From the NCBI RefSeq assembly GCF_014698235.1, contig NZ_JACJSP010000021.1:1-64000 (forward strand): 64,000 bases of DNA, given 5' to 3'. Position numbers and translations under genes: made by a program. Positions within the stretch are counted from its first letter, which is position 1. The number at the start of each line of letters is the position of its first letter. Shown here piece by piece: positions 40,442-49,306 of this stretch. This DNA comes from Limnothrix sp. FACHB-406 (GTDB lineage: Bacteria; Cyanobacteriota; Cyanobacteriia; CACIAM-69d). The notes under the pieces are model-generated. The model was given only the letters and a program-made list of their open reading frames with translations, ran no database searches and was not told the DNA's origin.

Positions 40442-41965
40442 CTACTCTCCAATAAGCATGACAGCTCCCGTTTCCAAGCCACAGAAGATCCGTTTGCCAT
40501 CGGTGACCACTGCCCGGCCAGGCGCTGGCAAACTCAGGGTTTTTAGCGGGCGATCGGTCGATAGGTTCCAAAACTGAAGCGTGCAATCATCTCCTGTGCT
40601 GAGGAACCAAGTGCTATGGGGAGCAAACGCGATCGCTCGCACTGACCCTTGATGGCTCTGTAACAATTGGGTAGTGGGTTTGGGGGAGGCCAGGGATAGT
40701 TGAATCGTTGCTCCTTGGGCTAGGGCGATCGCCCGTCGATCGGGACTCCAAGCCAGAGCATTCACCGGCTGTGAGAGTGACCATCGCCGCTGAATTTTGG
40801 ACTGTTGTAAATCCAGCAACTGTAGCCCGCAGGACTGCCCGCCCAATAATGCTGACCGACCGCAGGCACTAATCACAGCGTTCAAGTCAGATCCTTGCGG
40901 TGCGCGTACTTCCGAAGAGCACTGTTGCTCGGTGGCTGACCACCGCAAAGTTGATCGCCCCGCTTTCAAGTCCCAATGGCAAATCGTTCCTTGGGTATCA
41001 ACACTCCACAATCCAAACCCGTCAGGTGCAAACCTCAAAGCGTTAATCCCAGCCCCGAAGTTTAACCACCGTTCATCCAGTGTTGCCCCCACCCGTTGCC
41101 GCCGACCATCCCAAATCCAAATCACACCATTGGCAGAACCGATCGCCCACAGATACCCATCCCGACTCGCCGCCAGCGCCGTTAGTTCTCCCTCAAATTG
41201 CCGTGATTGTGATCCATTTGCCGCAGCATCAAGGCCCTGTAGTTGCAGCCATCGATCATGGCCGATCGTTCCTAGCCGTAATCCCGAAGCTTCCAAGACC
41301 ATGGCGATGACCGGGCCCTGATGGTTCAAGATTGGCCCGCGCACGGCGCTGAAGCGATCCACCATGGATTCGGGGGTGTTGGTGGCCGGTGGCGCAGGAG
41401 GGCGCGCACTAGACTTTTGGCGTGCCTTTCGATTCCGTTGCAGTTCCTGAATTTTTTGCCAATCTTGTCGAGCCAGATAATCAGACCCCTTGCGCCTAGC
41501 CACTTCATAGCGCAACTCATAGGCTGCTAAATAGTCCGGTTCTAGGAGAATTGCGTCGTTCAGATAGTTTTGGGCCGCCGTGTAGCTCCCTCGTGCCATG
41601 CAGTCGATCGCATAGCCATAAAAAATTTGAGCAGGCGATCGGGCAGGCCCAGGCCGGGATGAGACCCGAACACGATTAGCCCTAGCTGTTGTGCCTTGGG
41701 TTGTGGCGGGTGACGGCGGTTGTGAAGGCTGGTTGGTTACGGGTTGAGTGCCGATTTGGGTCAGGTGTTCCTTGATTTGCCGATAAGCCGCATTAATTTG
41801 CTTGAGTTTTGCTTCTGCGATCTTGCATAGCTCCGGATCCTCAGTAAATCGATCGGGATGCCAAACTTTGGCTAATTGGCGATAGGCTAACTTGACTGCT
41901 TCGATTGATGCATCAGCCTGAACTTCTAGTAATTGATAGCACTGAGTCAGAGTCAGTTGAGACAC
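40442..41965 (-). CDS. J-domain / WD40-repeat fusion protein
   Basis: A 507-residue protein combining a DnaJ-type N-terminus with a beta-propeller. Residues 1-65 (CYQLLEVQADASIEAVKLAY, AKVWHPDRF with the HPD triplet, LKQINAAYRQI) form a J domain that could recruit an Hsp70. A linker of about 40 disordered residues follows (QPSQPPSPATTQGTTA), then a helical segment that may be a TPR-like unit (ARGSYTAAQNYLNDAILLEP). The last 300 residues contain WD-like repeats (DGYLWAIGSANGVIWIWDG, GVRAIAFAPHS-like SVRAIAFAPHSTWFLSTGDD and CTLQFWNLSTDRPLKTLSL). Client and partner are unknown. Start is the ATG at 41965. It converges with recJ. Confidence 0.85.
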   Translation of the reverse strand: MSQLTLTQCYQLLEVQADASIEAVKLAYRQLAKVWHPDRFTEDPELCKIAEAKLKQINAAYRQIKEHLTQIGTQPVTNQPSQPPSPATTQGTTARANRVRVSSRPGPARSPAQIFYGYAIDCMARGSYTAAQNYLNDAILLEPDYLAAYELRYEVARRKGSDYLARQDWQKIQELQRNRKARQKSSARPPAPPATNTPESMVDRFSAVRGPILNHQGPVIAMVLEASGLRLGTIGHDRWLQLQGLDAAANGSQSRQFEGELTALAASRDGYLWAIGSANGVIWIWDGRRQRVGATLDERWLNFGAGINALRFAPDGFGLWSVDTQGTICHWDLKAGRSTLRWSATEQQCSSEVRAPQGSDLNAVISACGRSALLGGQSCGLQLLDLQQSKIQRRWSLSQPVNALAWSPDRRAIALAQGATIQLSLASPKPTTQLLQSHQGSVRAIAFAPHSTWFLSTGDDCTLQFWNLSTDRPLKTLSLPAPGRAVVTDGKRIFCGLETGAVMLIGE

Positions 41966-42475
41966 GCAGCGACCACCTCATCTGGTGTTGATGATCGTAA
42001 GGCGATTATCAATCAACTTCAAGTATTCAAGGAGCTTTCATCAACTGATCTGAATGCCTGATCTGATCAGCTAATAGAAGTTCAGTAAAAATACGGTACT
42101 AATCAATCAAATTCGATTGATTTTTGATCAAATCAGTCATTAAGATTATTCATAAATTGTTATCCAGCTATGGTTGAACTGATTTTTAATCTGGCATGAA
42201 TGAATTGCCACTCAATTATGGTTGATCTGATTTTTAATCTGGATCGTGCTTCTTCTCGAACTACCCTCTAAAGTCGTTGCCTTTGAACTTAATTTGAAAA
42301 ACTCTCTGGCTTATAAAAGCTTGAATAATTCACCAGAGAATATGTAGTTAAAAGGCAACAACTTTTGGGATTTGGGTACTGGCGCTAATGACTTGAGTTC
42401 ATCAAGCGTTGGCGAAATTGAAAACGGGCACTTGCAAAATTTGCAACGAACTTGGGTTGAAACGGTAAGCGTGGG
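41966..42475. other. AT-rich gene-free spacer with a direct repeat
   Basis: About 510 bases with no gene. It holds a 26-base direct repeat: TATGGTTGAACTGATTTTTA at the head of 42169-42194, repeated with one change at 42217-42242. Several TTGAT/ATCAA inverted motifs occur around 42100-42140. Both flanking genes run leftward, so the promoter of the J-domain/WD40 gene lies in the right half of this AT-rich stretch and the 3' end of the kinase message in the left half is short. Confidence 0.6.
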
Positions 42476-43735
42476 TTAGCCATCCGCAAAGCCGGAAGCA
42501 GCGTGATGATTGGTAGAACCTAGTGCAATCATCGGTAGCCAAACGGTGAATAGGCTGCCTTGCTGTAATTCGCTATCGAGTTCAATTTTGCCGTGATGCA
42601 ATTGAACGCACTGGGCAATGATGGCTAAACCCAATCCAGTGCCGGGAATGTCAGCAACGTTGGATCCTCTGGTAAATTGTTGAAAAATCCGTTCCTGATC
42701 GGTGCTACAAATGCCGATGCCGTGGTCGCGAACCTGTAGGAGTAGGAAGTTACTTTGTTGCGATAGAAAAACCTCGATTGTGCCGCCATTTGGTGAATAT
42801 TTGACGGCATTGTCCAAGAGGTTGTTGGTAATCAGCCGAAATAGGCGAGCATCGGCCCAAATTTGAGAATGATCTAGGCGATCGTGGATCGTGATGTGAC
42901 ACAGGGCGGGTGCAATTTGTTGGCAACGATCGACCACTTCCCTCAGCAAGGCAGAGACATCTAACCAGGCAGGTTCAAACCGCAATCGACCGGAATCAGC
43001 CTCAATTAAGACCGTGAGATCGTTAAATTCCGAAAGGGTTTTTTCCGCTAAACAACCGATCCGCTTCAGGTAGGCTCGCTGTTGTTCGGCGGGCCAATGA
43101 TCCCAAAACCGATCCATGAGTTGGGCATAGGATTGGATGGCTCCGATCGCGCTGCGGGAGTCATGGAGGGCGATCGCAGCCAGTTGGTTGCGATCGATCA
43201 ATTGCTGTTCCAACGACACCTGACAGCGCCGGGCTTCGCGATCGGCCAAGCATCGGCTGCTCACCGCATCGAGCATGGCCCGCCCTTGCTCGGGAGTCCA
43301 AGGCAACCCCACCACGCCCCAGATGCCGCCATGGGTGAGGGCTGAAACCAATGGCGCGATTGAGGAGGGCAGGGGACGCATCACCACCACCAAAGAGGGC
43401 AGCCCCGATTGGCGATATAGCCAATCCACTAGTGCCAGCATTGGCTTCACCGTTTCCGGCATCACCAACAGCACCAACAGTTCCACCTTAGCCAGCTCAC
43501 GCAGGGGTGGATCCGTTTGGGATCGCAATTGGGCTAAAGAGTCGATCGTCCAGTGATCAAACAACACATGGCCAGACTCCTGAATCAGAGATTCCCAAAT
43601 CAGGCGTTCTGAAGTCTCATTGCCTCCAACCAGCGCCACAATCAGAGACTGTGACTCGGAAGGAACCGATTCGTGGTTGGAGCCGGAAGCTGTGGGTGGG
43701 CGATTGGGCACACTGGCCGAATTGGAAAAATTCAT
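42476..43735 (-). CDS. Sensor histidine kinase with divergent H-box
   Basis: A soluble histidine kinase of 419 residues. The first 160 residues resemble a degenerate receiver-like domain (LIVALVGGNETSERLIWESL, then VELLVLLVMPETVKPMLALV) without a clear phospho-acceptor Asp. The dimerisation helix carries LAAIALHDSRSAIGAIQSYA, where the usual His-Glu-x-Arg-x-Pro is His-Asp-Ser-Arg without the Pro. The ATPase domain is complete: LITNNLLDNAVKYSPNGG (N box), VRDHGIGICSTDQERIFQQF (G1/F) and [20 protein letters not shown] (G2). Start is the ATG at 43735; a GTG at 43741 is possible. No cognate regulator is adjacent. Autophosphorylation is likely but the altered box should be checked. Confidence 0.88.
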   Translation of the reverse strand: MNFSNSASVPNRPPTASGSNHESVPSESQSLIVALVGGNETSERLIWESLIQESGHVLFDHWTIDSLAQLRSQTDPPLRELAKVELLVLLVMPETVKPMLALVDWLYRQSGLPSLVVVMRPLPSSIAPLVSALTHGGIWGVVGLPWTPEQGRAMLDAVSSRCLADREARRCQVSLEQQLIDRNQLAAIALHDSRSAIGAIQSYAQLMDRFWDHWPAEQQRAYLKRIGCLAEKTLSEFNDLTVLIEADSGRLRFEPAWLDVSALLREVVDRCQQIAPALCHITIHDRLDHSQIWADARLFRLITNNLLDNAVKYSPNGGTIEVFLSQQSNFLLLQVRDHGIGICSTDQERIFQQFTRGSNVADIPGTGLGLAIIAQCVQLHHGKIELDSELQQGSLFTVWLPMIALGSTNHHAASGFADG

Positions 43736-43741
43736 GAACAC

Positions 43742-44268
43742 ATGCTTAAACCTCGTCGGCGGCGATCGATGGCTGGCGATGCAACCCCATCCCCCTAAAC
43801 ATCGAAACTTCGCTTCCGTAAATGCCAGATTTTAATTATCAACTTGCTGGTGGGATTCAGACCAGTTGAAGCGCTGCAAAACAGTCGTGAAAATCCCGAT
43901 CGCAGCGCTGGCAGAAACTACCGCACCATTAGACAAAATGACCAATCCGGCTCTGTTTACTTTGCACGAAGTTGGTTTGGATAGGTCGCAATTTTTCCGT
44001 TTTGATCGCCGGCCGGTGATGTCGATCAAAACTGAAAAGTTGATGCTTGTTGCCCCTAAATTTCAATCGTACCGCCCTTAGCTCCCGTGTCACCAGTGGA
44101 TTGAGCGACAGAAAGGCTAAAAATGTTCCTGAATGCCAAGATCCACCGCTGAGGCTGAATTTCAGGCTGAAATTCTGGAGTGGGTTGCTGGAATTGATGG
44201 AAATTGACTGGGTATGGACTGGATCGGGACTGGATCTGAATCTGGCACAACGGGCCCAAGACTAAAGC
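43742..44268. other. Gene-free spacer between kinase and maf
   Basis: About 530 bases. Two open frames exist (rightward 43866-44081 and leftward 43832-44029), but they overlap, have no ribosome site and resemble nothing, so I do not call them. The left part must hold the kinase promoter, and the right end holds the maf 3' tail and terminator (44269-44289). Confidence 0.5.
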
Positions 44269-44289
44269 CGGCCCCCATTTCAGGGGCCG
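44269..44289 (-). terminator. Terminator of maf
   Basis: CGGCCCC (44269-44275) and GGGGCCG (44283-44289) form a seven-base stem with a seven-base loop. On the leftward strand the tail reads GCTTTAGTCTTGG. It lies 30 bases after the maf stop. Confidence 0.7.
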
Positions 44290-44318
44290 ACGCAGCCGCC
44301 AGCGATTCCAGTTTGTCT

Positions 44319-44978
44319 TTAAAGGGCTGGGGTTTGCCAAAGTTGCGTTACGTCGTATCCCAACTCCCCTAACATGCGACGCAAGAGGGGCAAGCTGAGG
44401 CCAATCACATTCATGTGGCAGCCTTCGATTTTCTCCACAAACAGGCCGCCGCGACCTTCGAGGGCAAAACACCCGGCGCATTGCATGGGTTCGCCCGTGG
44501 CGATGTAGGCCGCAATTTCGGCATCGGTGGGGGTTGCGAAATGAACACGGGTGGTGGCGGACTGGATCAACTCCCGATCGCTCGCCAAATCAATCAGCAC
44601 ATGGCCCGTGTACAGATCACCAATTTTCCCCCGCATCTGTTGCCAGCGCTCCATGGCCTCGGCGGGTGAGTCGGGTTTGCCATAGACTTCCCCATTCACC
44701 AACAGCACGGAATCGCAACCCAAAACCACGATCGAGCTACCCAGTTCATGGGATCCCAATAGGGACTGCCGCAGGGCCGGTTCCTGCCGCAGCCGATTGA
44801 CAATCACCCGTGCCTTGCCCTGGGCCAGCACTTGCACCAGTTGTCCTGGATCAAAGACGGTGACGGAATCTTCATCGAAATCGCTGGGACAGACGATCGG
44901 GGGAATGCCTGCCATCTGGAGGAGTTTGCGGCGAGCAGGAGAGGCGGAAGCTAACACCAGTTGCAAGGGGTTAGGCAT
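44319..44978 (-). CDS. maf: Maf family nucleoside triphosphate pyrophosphatase
   Basis: House-cleaning pyrophosphatase that hydrolyses non-canonical nucleoside triphosphates; historically linked to septum inhibition. The 219-residue protein opens [20 protein letters not shown] (substrate-binding SxSPRR-like motif, here SPARR) and has [19 protein letters not shown] (acidic residue of the active site), the [20 protein letters not shown] segment and [18 protein letters not shown] near the C-terminus, typical of Maf. Length is about 20 residues more than the bacterial average. Start is the ATG at 44978. It stands alone, about 330 bases from CyanoP on the same strand, with its own terminator. Confidence 0.95.
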   Translation of the reverse strand: MPNPLQLVLASASPARRKLLQMAGIPPIVCPSDFDEDSVTVFDPGQLVQVLAQGKARVIVNRLRQEPALRQSLLGSHELGSSIVVLGCDSVLLVNGEVYGKPDSPAEAMERWQQMRGKIGDLYTGHVLIDLASDRELIQSATTRVHFATPTDAEIAAYIATGEPMQCAGCFALEGRGGLFVEKIEGCHMNVIGLSLPLLRRMLGELGYDVTQLWQTPAL

Positions 44979-45310
44979 AGTCTTGGTCAGTTAGTAATCG
45001 ACAGGTTAGGAGATGGGGTTGACGGGGGTGAATCGGGGGTGAATCCACGGATAAGGAAGCGGCGGAAGTTCGGGTGAAAGGGTGGCGGTTGGCCTTGGTC
45101 AGGATTGCCCAGACCCTACCAAGGAAACAGGGCAACAGCCTTGCCATTGCCCTGTCTGAATGATTGACGCGGTAGCGATCGATCGCTATCCAGCGCTATC
45201 CAGTTGACTGCCATTGAGGTTCGATCGCCACTTCGCCACCGATATCGATCACCTGAGTGCGGCCGATCGCCCGTTGGTTGTCGCTGTCGCCCCGGCTGAG
45301 GCCAAGTTGC
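44979..45310. other. Spacer between maf and cyanoP
   Basis: About 330 bases without a gene. It holds the CyanoP terminator (45127-45155) and, to its left, the maf promoter region (about 44985-45110), which contains TGACGGGGGTGAATCGGGGG-like short repeats. HIP1-like GCGATCGATCGC overlaps occur around 45175-45190. Confidence 0.5.
45127..45155 (-). terminator. Terminator of cyanoP
   Basis: ACAGGGCAA (45127-45135) and TTGCCCTGT (45147-45155) are a perfect nine-base inverted repeat with an 11-base loop; on the leftward strand the tail is TTCCTTGG. It lies about 155 bases after the cyanoP stop. Confidence 0.65.
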
Positions 45311-45877
45311 CTAGTCTACGGAGAACGATCGAACAACCGTTTCAAACATGTCTTTCACCTTGTCCCAACGCCCTTCGGAGGCGGAAATGTTCAAGGTGTA
45401 GAGCTGGCCACGGCTAACGGCAACGCTGGCCAGGTTGTGGCGCTCTTGGTTAGGCAGCTTCACGGCATATTCCAGCAAGTAATAGGTTTTGCCGTTGGCT
45501 TCTCGGGCCTCGGCGTTCACCAGTTCGGCGGTGCGTCCGGAGCCGGGCGGGGCGATCGCACTCTTAGAAAGGCGATAACCCACTTCGCTGGGAGTTCCCA
45601 AATCGGGCAGGGCTTTGCCGCTGGGAACGGGGTTGATCACAACGCTGACGTTTTCGGTTTCTTGAATCAGGTCATGGAAGACCACATCGGGCCCGCCGGC
45701 CACTTTGACGGCCACCCACCCGATCGGGTACAGGAATCGATAGCCTTTGGTGGCATCAATGTAGGCCTTCAAGCCGCTGGCCGGAGCGGCGCAGGCTTGC
45801 AGCGCCACCACAACCGTCAGCAACAACGCGATCGCGAGGCGTTTCCAAGTGGAGCGGTTCAGGGACGAAAATTGCAT
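45311..45877 (-). CDS. CyanoP, PsbP-domain lumenal lipoprotein
   Basis: Cyanobacterial homologue of the plant oxygen-evolving PsbP; CyanoP is a lumenal lipoprotein that helps early photosystem II assembly. The 188-residue product has a hydrophobic export signal (LAIALLLTVVVALQACAAPA) ending in a lipobox-like LQAC, whose Cys would be lipidated. The mature part reads LKAYIDATKGYRFLYPIGWV, DVVFHDLIQETENVSVVINP, YYLLEYAVKLPNQERHNLAS and ends VKDMFETVVRSFSVD, matching the PsbP fold. The ATG at 45877 is preferred; an earlier in-frame ATG at 45952 would put 25 residues before the signal. It is followed by a terminator. Confidence 0.9.
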   Translation of the reverse strand: MQFSSLNRSTWKRLAIALLLTVVVALQACAAPASGLKAYIDATKGYRFLYPIGWVAVKVAGGPDVVFHDLIQETENVSVVINPVPSGKALPDLGTPSEVGYRLSKSAIAPPGSGRTAELVNAEAREANGKTYYLLEYAVKLPNQERHNLASVAVSRGQLYTLNISASEGRWDKVKDMFETVVRSFSVD

Positions 45878-46079
45878 GGGTTTCGAGTTCGATCGGGCGT
45901 TGCAAAACGGAGCATGAAGGACTGCTGCGTCCTCAATCACGAGGGATGACACGCAGGATTAGATTACACGCGGGATTAGTTGTTAATGATTGACAGCATC
46001 GTTATGATCGCGACAATCACAACGACCCGCATCACTGACCCGCATCACTAATAATTTCAGATGCCGCCTAGCGGGTTGG

Positions 46080-46250
46080 CTAGCGAGCAATCCAACGCGA
46101 TTTCATCTTAAACCGCCCCGGCCCCGGCCGATCCAGACCCAGCTCGGGAACCGGCGAATCCGGATCACGCCGCCCATTCTTCCAGATTTCTTTTGATCCC
46201 CATTCGGAGACCCGCTCGATCGCCAATATGGCTCGCAAGGGCGTGATCAC
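46080..46250 (-). CDS. Possible small protein gene or remnant upstream of cphA
   Basis: A 56-codon leftward reading frame that looks protein-like. It has AILAIERVSEWGSKEIW early, RRDPDSPVPELGLDRPGPGR in the middle, and FKMKSRWIAR at the end before TAG (46082-46080). GTG at 46250 would be the start. In the same frame an ATG further upstream (46310) is cut by a TAG at 46281-46283, so the frame may be a truncated older gene. A rightward ORF (about 46229-46363) over the same bases is also open but shorter and less convincing. I do not recognise the family; coding status is a judgement on composition only. Confidence 0.35.
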   Translation of the reverse strand: MITPLRAILAIERVSEWGSKEIWKNGRRDPDSPVPELGLDRPGPGRFKMKSRWIAR

Positions 46251-46536
46251 AGGGCGGCCCCAAGGCTTTGCCGATCGGGTCTATCTCCCACTAGACAACA
46301 CCTTGGCCATTTTGGGCGATCAATCCCCGTCCATTCCCCTTGGCCTCTGTTGCTGTTTGTGAACCAAGCGGCTAACCTGACAGCTAAGAATTCTGAAAAA
46401 ATTGTTCCTCAGGAACAGTTCAGTATCATCGTCAGCACTGAGACTAAGCTAATCCTTCGGTGTCGCTGACTCGTTAGATGACGGTTGGGTCACGCATCTC
46501 CCCGTTCTTTTTGAACCTTCCTCAACACTGCCTCCG
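46251..46536. promoter_or_regulatory. Region upstream of cphA
   Basis: About 290 bases leading to cphA. AT-rich bases around 46383-46410 (AATTCTGAAAAAATTGTTCC) lie about 130 bases before the cphA start and could hold its promoter. No specific regulator site is evident. The ribosome site before the ATG at 46537 is weak. Confidence 0.4.
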
Positions 46537-49260
46537 ATGAAGATCCTGAAAGTCCAGACGCTCCGCGGCCCCAATTATTGGAGCATTCGCCGCCATAAGC
46601 TTGTCGTTTTGCGTTTGGATTTGGCGGACTTGGCTGATCGCCCCTCCAACGAGATTCCGGGGTTCTACGAAGGACTGGTGGAAGCCCTGCCCAGCTTAAT
46701 GGAGCATCACTGCTCGCGGGGCAAGCGGGGTGGTTTTCTGGAGCGGGTGCGCGAAGGCACGATGATGGGGCACATCGTGGAGCATGTGGCCCTGGAACTT
46801 CAGGAATTGACGCAGATGCCCGTGGGGTTTGGGCGCACGCGCGAAACCTCAGAGCCAGGGGTTTATTTGGTGGCGATCGAGTATGAAAACGAGCGGGCTG
46901 GGCGGTATGCGGCCCGAGCGGCCGTGCGTCTGTGCCGCAGCATTGTGGACTCGGGCAGCTATCCCCGGGCCGAGCTGGAGCAAGACTTGCAGGATCTGGA
47001 GGAAATTCGGGCAGAGGAAGCCCTTGGCCCCAGCACGGAATCCCTGGTGCGCGAGGCAGAGCGCCGGGGAATTCCTTGGCGGCAGTTGGCGGCACGCTCC
47101 CTGATTCAGTTGGGGTATGGGGTTCGCCAAAAGCGGGTGCAAGCGACCCTGAGCGATCGCACGGGAATTTTGGCGGTGGAGTTGGCCTGCGACAAGGACG
47201 GCACCAAGCGGGTTTTGGCCGATGCGGGCGTGCCGGTTCCTCGGGGGACAACGGTTCGATACCTAGACGAGCTACAGGATGCGATCGAGGAGGTCGGTGG
47301 CTACCCGATCGCGATCAAGCCCTTGGACGGCAACCATGGCCGAGGGATCACCCTGGACATTGAATCTTGGGAAGCGGCAGAAGAAGCCTACGAAATGGCC
47401 ATGGCCGATTCCAAGTCCCAGACGATTTTGGTGGAGCGGTTTTATAAGGGGAATGACCACCGGGTGTTGGTGGTCAATGGTCAGGTGGTGGCCGTGGCGG
47501 AGCGCGTACCGGCTCGGGTGATTGGAGATGGGCGATCGACCATTCAGGCGTTGATTGACGAAACCAATCGCGATCCGCGTCGGGGCAGTGGCCACGATAA
47601 TGTGCTCACCAAAATCACGATTGATCGCCCCTTGGAGCAAATGCTGGAGCGGCAAAGCCTGACCCTCGATACTGTGCTCGATCGGGGCGAAATTTGCTAT
47701 TTGCGAGGCACGGCGAACCTGAGTACCGGCGGCATTGCCATCGATCGCACCGATGAAATTCACCCGGAAAACATCTGGTTAGCCCAACGAGTGGTCAAGA
47801 TCATTGGCCTGGACATTGCCGGGATCGATATTGTTACGCCCGATATTTCCCGCCCCCTGCGCGAAAACGGGGGTGTGGTGATTGAAGTGAACGCTGCGCC
47901 GGGCTTCCGGATGCATGTGCAGCCCAGTGAAGGCATTCCCCGCAACGTGGCGGAACCGGTGCTGGATATGCTGTTTCCGCCCGGGTCGCCGGCCCATGTG
48001 CCGATCGTGTCGGTGACCGGTACCAACGGCAAAACCACCACCACTCGCCTGATTGCCCATATCTATCGCCAAACGGGACAAGTGGTGGGCTACACGACCA
48101 CCGATGGCACTTACATCGGTGAATACATGGTGGAACCCGGGGACAACACCGGCCCCCAAAGTGCCAACCTGATCCTGCAAGATCCAACCGTGGAAGTGGC
48201 CATTCTGGAAACGGCTCGGGGAGGTATTTTGCGATCGGGCTTGGCGTTCGATCGCTGCGATGTGGGCGTGGTGTTGAATGTGGCCGCTGACCACCTGGGT
48301 CTGGGGGACATCGACACGATCGAGCAAATGGCCCGCGTGAAAGCGGTGGTGGCGGAAGCCGCGGCCCCCGATGGCTATGCGGTGCTCAATGCGGATGATC
48401 CCCTGGTGGCGGCCATGGCGGAGCATGTGTTGGCCCAAGTCACCTATTTCTCCATGAACCCGGAGAACCCGATCGTGCGGGAACATGCCCGACAGGGAGG
48501 CTTGGCCGCTGTTTATGAAAACGGCTACCTGTCGATTCTCAAAGGTGATTGGACCCTGCGGATCGATCGAGCCGAAAACATTCCCCTCACCCTGGGCGGA
48601 AAGGCCGCTTTCCAAATTGCCAATGCCCTGGCCGCCAGTTTGGCCGCCTTTGCCCAAGGGGTGCGCATTGAAGCAATTCGTCAGGCCCTGATGACCTTCA
48701 CGTCCAGTGCCAAGCAGACCCCGGGGCGAATGAATCTGTTTGATTTGGGTCGCTACCACGCCCTAGTGGACTACGCTCACAATCCCGCTGGCTATGAAGC
48801 GGTGGGCGTGTTTGTCCAAAACTGGCCCGGCACCAAGGTGGGTGTGGTCGGTGGCCCGGGCGATCGCCGTGATGAGGACTTCCAATTGCTGGGCAAGCTG
48901 GCGGCCCAAATGTTCGATGAAATTCTGATCAAGGAAGATGACGACAATCGCGGTCGGGCCCGGGGCAGCGCCGCTCGCCAAATCGAAGCGGGCATCACTG
49001 CCGCTCGCCAAGAAGGGATCGCGCGGGTTCGCCGGTTTGAAACCATCCTGGATGAAACCACGGCAGTGAATACAGCCCTCGATCGGGCGGTGGATGGCGG
49101 GTTAGTGGTGGTTTTCCCGGAAAGTGTCAGCCGTGCCATTGACCTGATTGAGGCCCGCGGCCCTCGGGAGACCACGAAAACAACGCCCACCCCCAAAACC
49201 CCGATCGCCGATCCCGCTAGTAACCGCACCAGCCAGCACAGTGAGGTGAAATCGGTCTAG
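46537..49260 (+). CDS. cphA: Cyanophycin synthetase
   Basis: Makes cyanophycin, the nitrogen store of cyanobacteria, by adding Asp and Arg to a poly-Asp backbone using ATP. The 907-residue protein opens MKILKVQTLRGPNYWSIRRH. Its ATP-grasp region spans about 220-480 (VPVPRGTTVRYLDELQDAIE, then GYPIAIKPLDGNHGRGITLD). The Mur-ligase-like module begins with VPIVSVTGTNGKTTTTRLIA; its P-loop T494-G-T-N-G-K-T-T501 is intact. YTTTDGTYIGEYMVEPGDNT, TARGGILRSGLAFDRCDVGV and DYAHNPAGYEAVGVFVQNWP match the Mur core, and the C-terminal 40 residues are Thr/Pro-rich. Length is normal (about 870-900). No cyanophycinase (cphB) is adjacent. Confidence 0.98.
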   Translation: MKILKVQTLRGPNYWSIRRHKLVVLRLDLADLADRPSNEIPGFYEGLVEALPSLMEHHCSRGKRGGFLERVREGTMMGHIVEHVALELQELTQMPVGFGRTRETSEPGVYLVAIEYENERAGRYAARAAVRLCRSIVDSGSYPRAELEQDLQDLEEIRAEEALGPSTESLVREAERRGIPWRQLAARSLIQLGYGVRQKRVQATLSDRTGILAVELACDKDGTKRVLADAGVPVPRGTTVRYLDELQDAIEEVGGYPIAIKPLDGNHGRGITLDIESWEAAEEAYEMAMADSKSQTILVERFYKGNDHRVLVVNGQVVAVAERVPARVIGDGRSTIQALIDETNRDPRRGSGHDNVLTKITIDRPLEQMLERQSLTLDTVLDRGEICYLRGTANLSTGGIAIDRTDEIHPENIWLAQRVVKIIGLDIAGIDIVTPDISRPLRENGGVVIEVNAAPGFRMHVQPSEGIPRNVAEPVLDMLFPPGSPAHVPIVSVTGTNGKTTTTRLIAHIYRQTGQVVGYTTTDGTYIGEYMVEPGDNTGPQSANLILQDPTVEVAILETARGGILRSGLAFDRCDVGVVLNVAADHLGLGDIDTIEQMARVKAVVAEAAAPDGYAVLNADDPLVAAMAEHVLAQVTYFSMNPENPIVREHARQGGLAAVYENGYLSILKGDWTLRIDRAENIPLTLGGKAAFQIANALAASLAAFAQGVRIEAIRQALMTFTSSAKQTPGRMNLFDLGRYHALVDYAHNPAGYEAVGVFVQNWPGTKVGVVGGPGDRRDEDFQLLGKLAAQMFDEILIKEDDDNRGRARGSAARQIEAGITAARQEGIARVRRFETILDETTAVNTALDRAVDGGLVVVFPESVSRAIDLIEARGPRETTKTTPTPKTPIADPASNRTSQHSEVKSV

Positions 49261-49306
49261 GCTAATAGCGGTCTAACTAAATCCTACCTTTCCGCGAGCT
49301 GAGCCA

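Noticed and set aside
43832-44081. Two overlapping open frames in the kinase-maf spacer
   Set aside because: No ribosome site, no homology-like motifs, and neither fits the surrounding gene directions.
46490-47251. Leftward 253-codon open frame over the start of cphA
   Set aside because: Pro/Arg/Ser-rich shadow of the strongly supported cphA; no motif, wrong strand composition.
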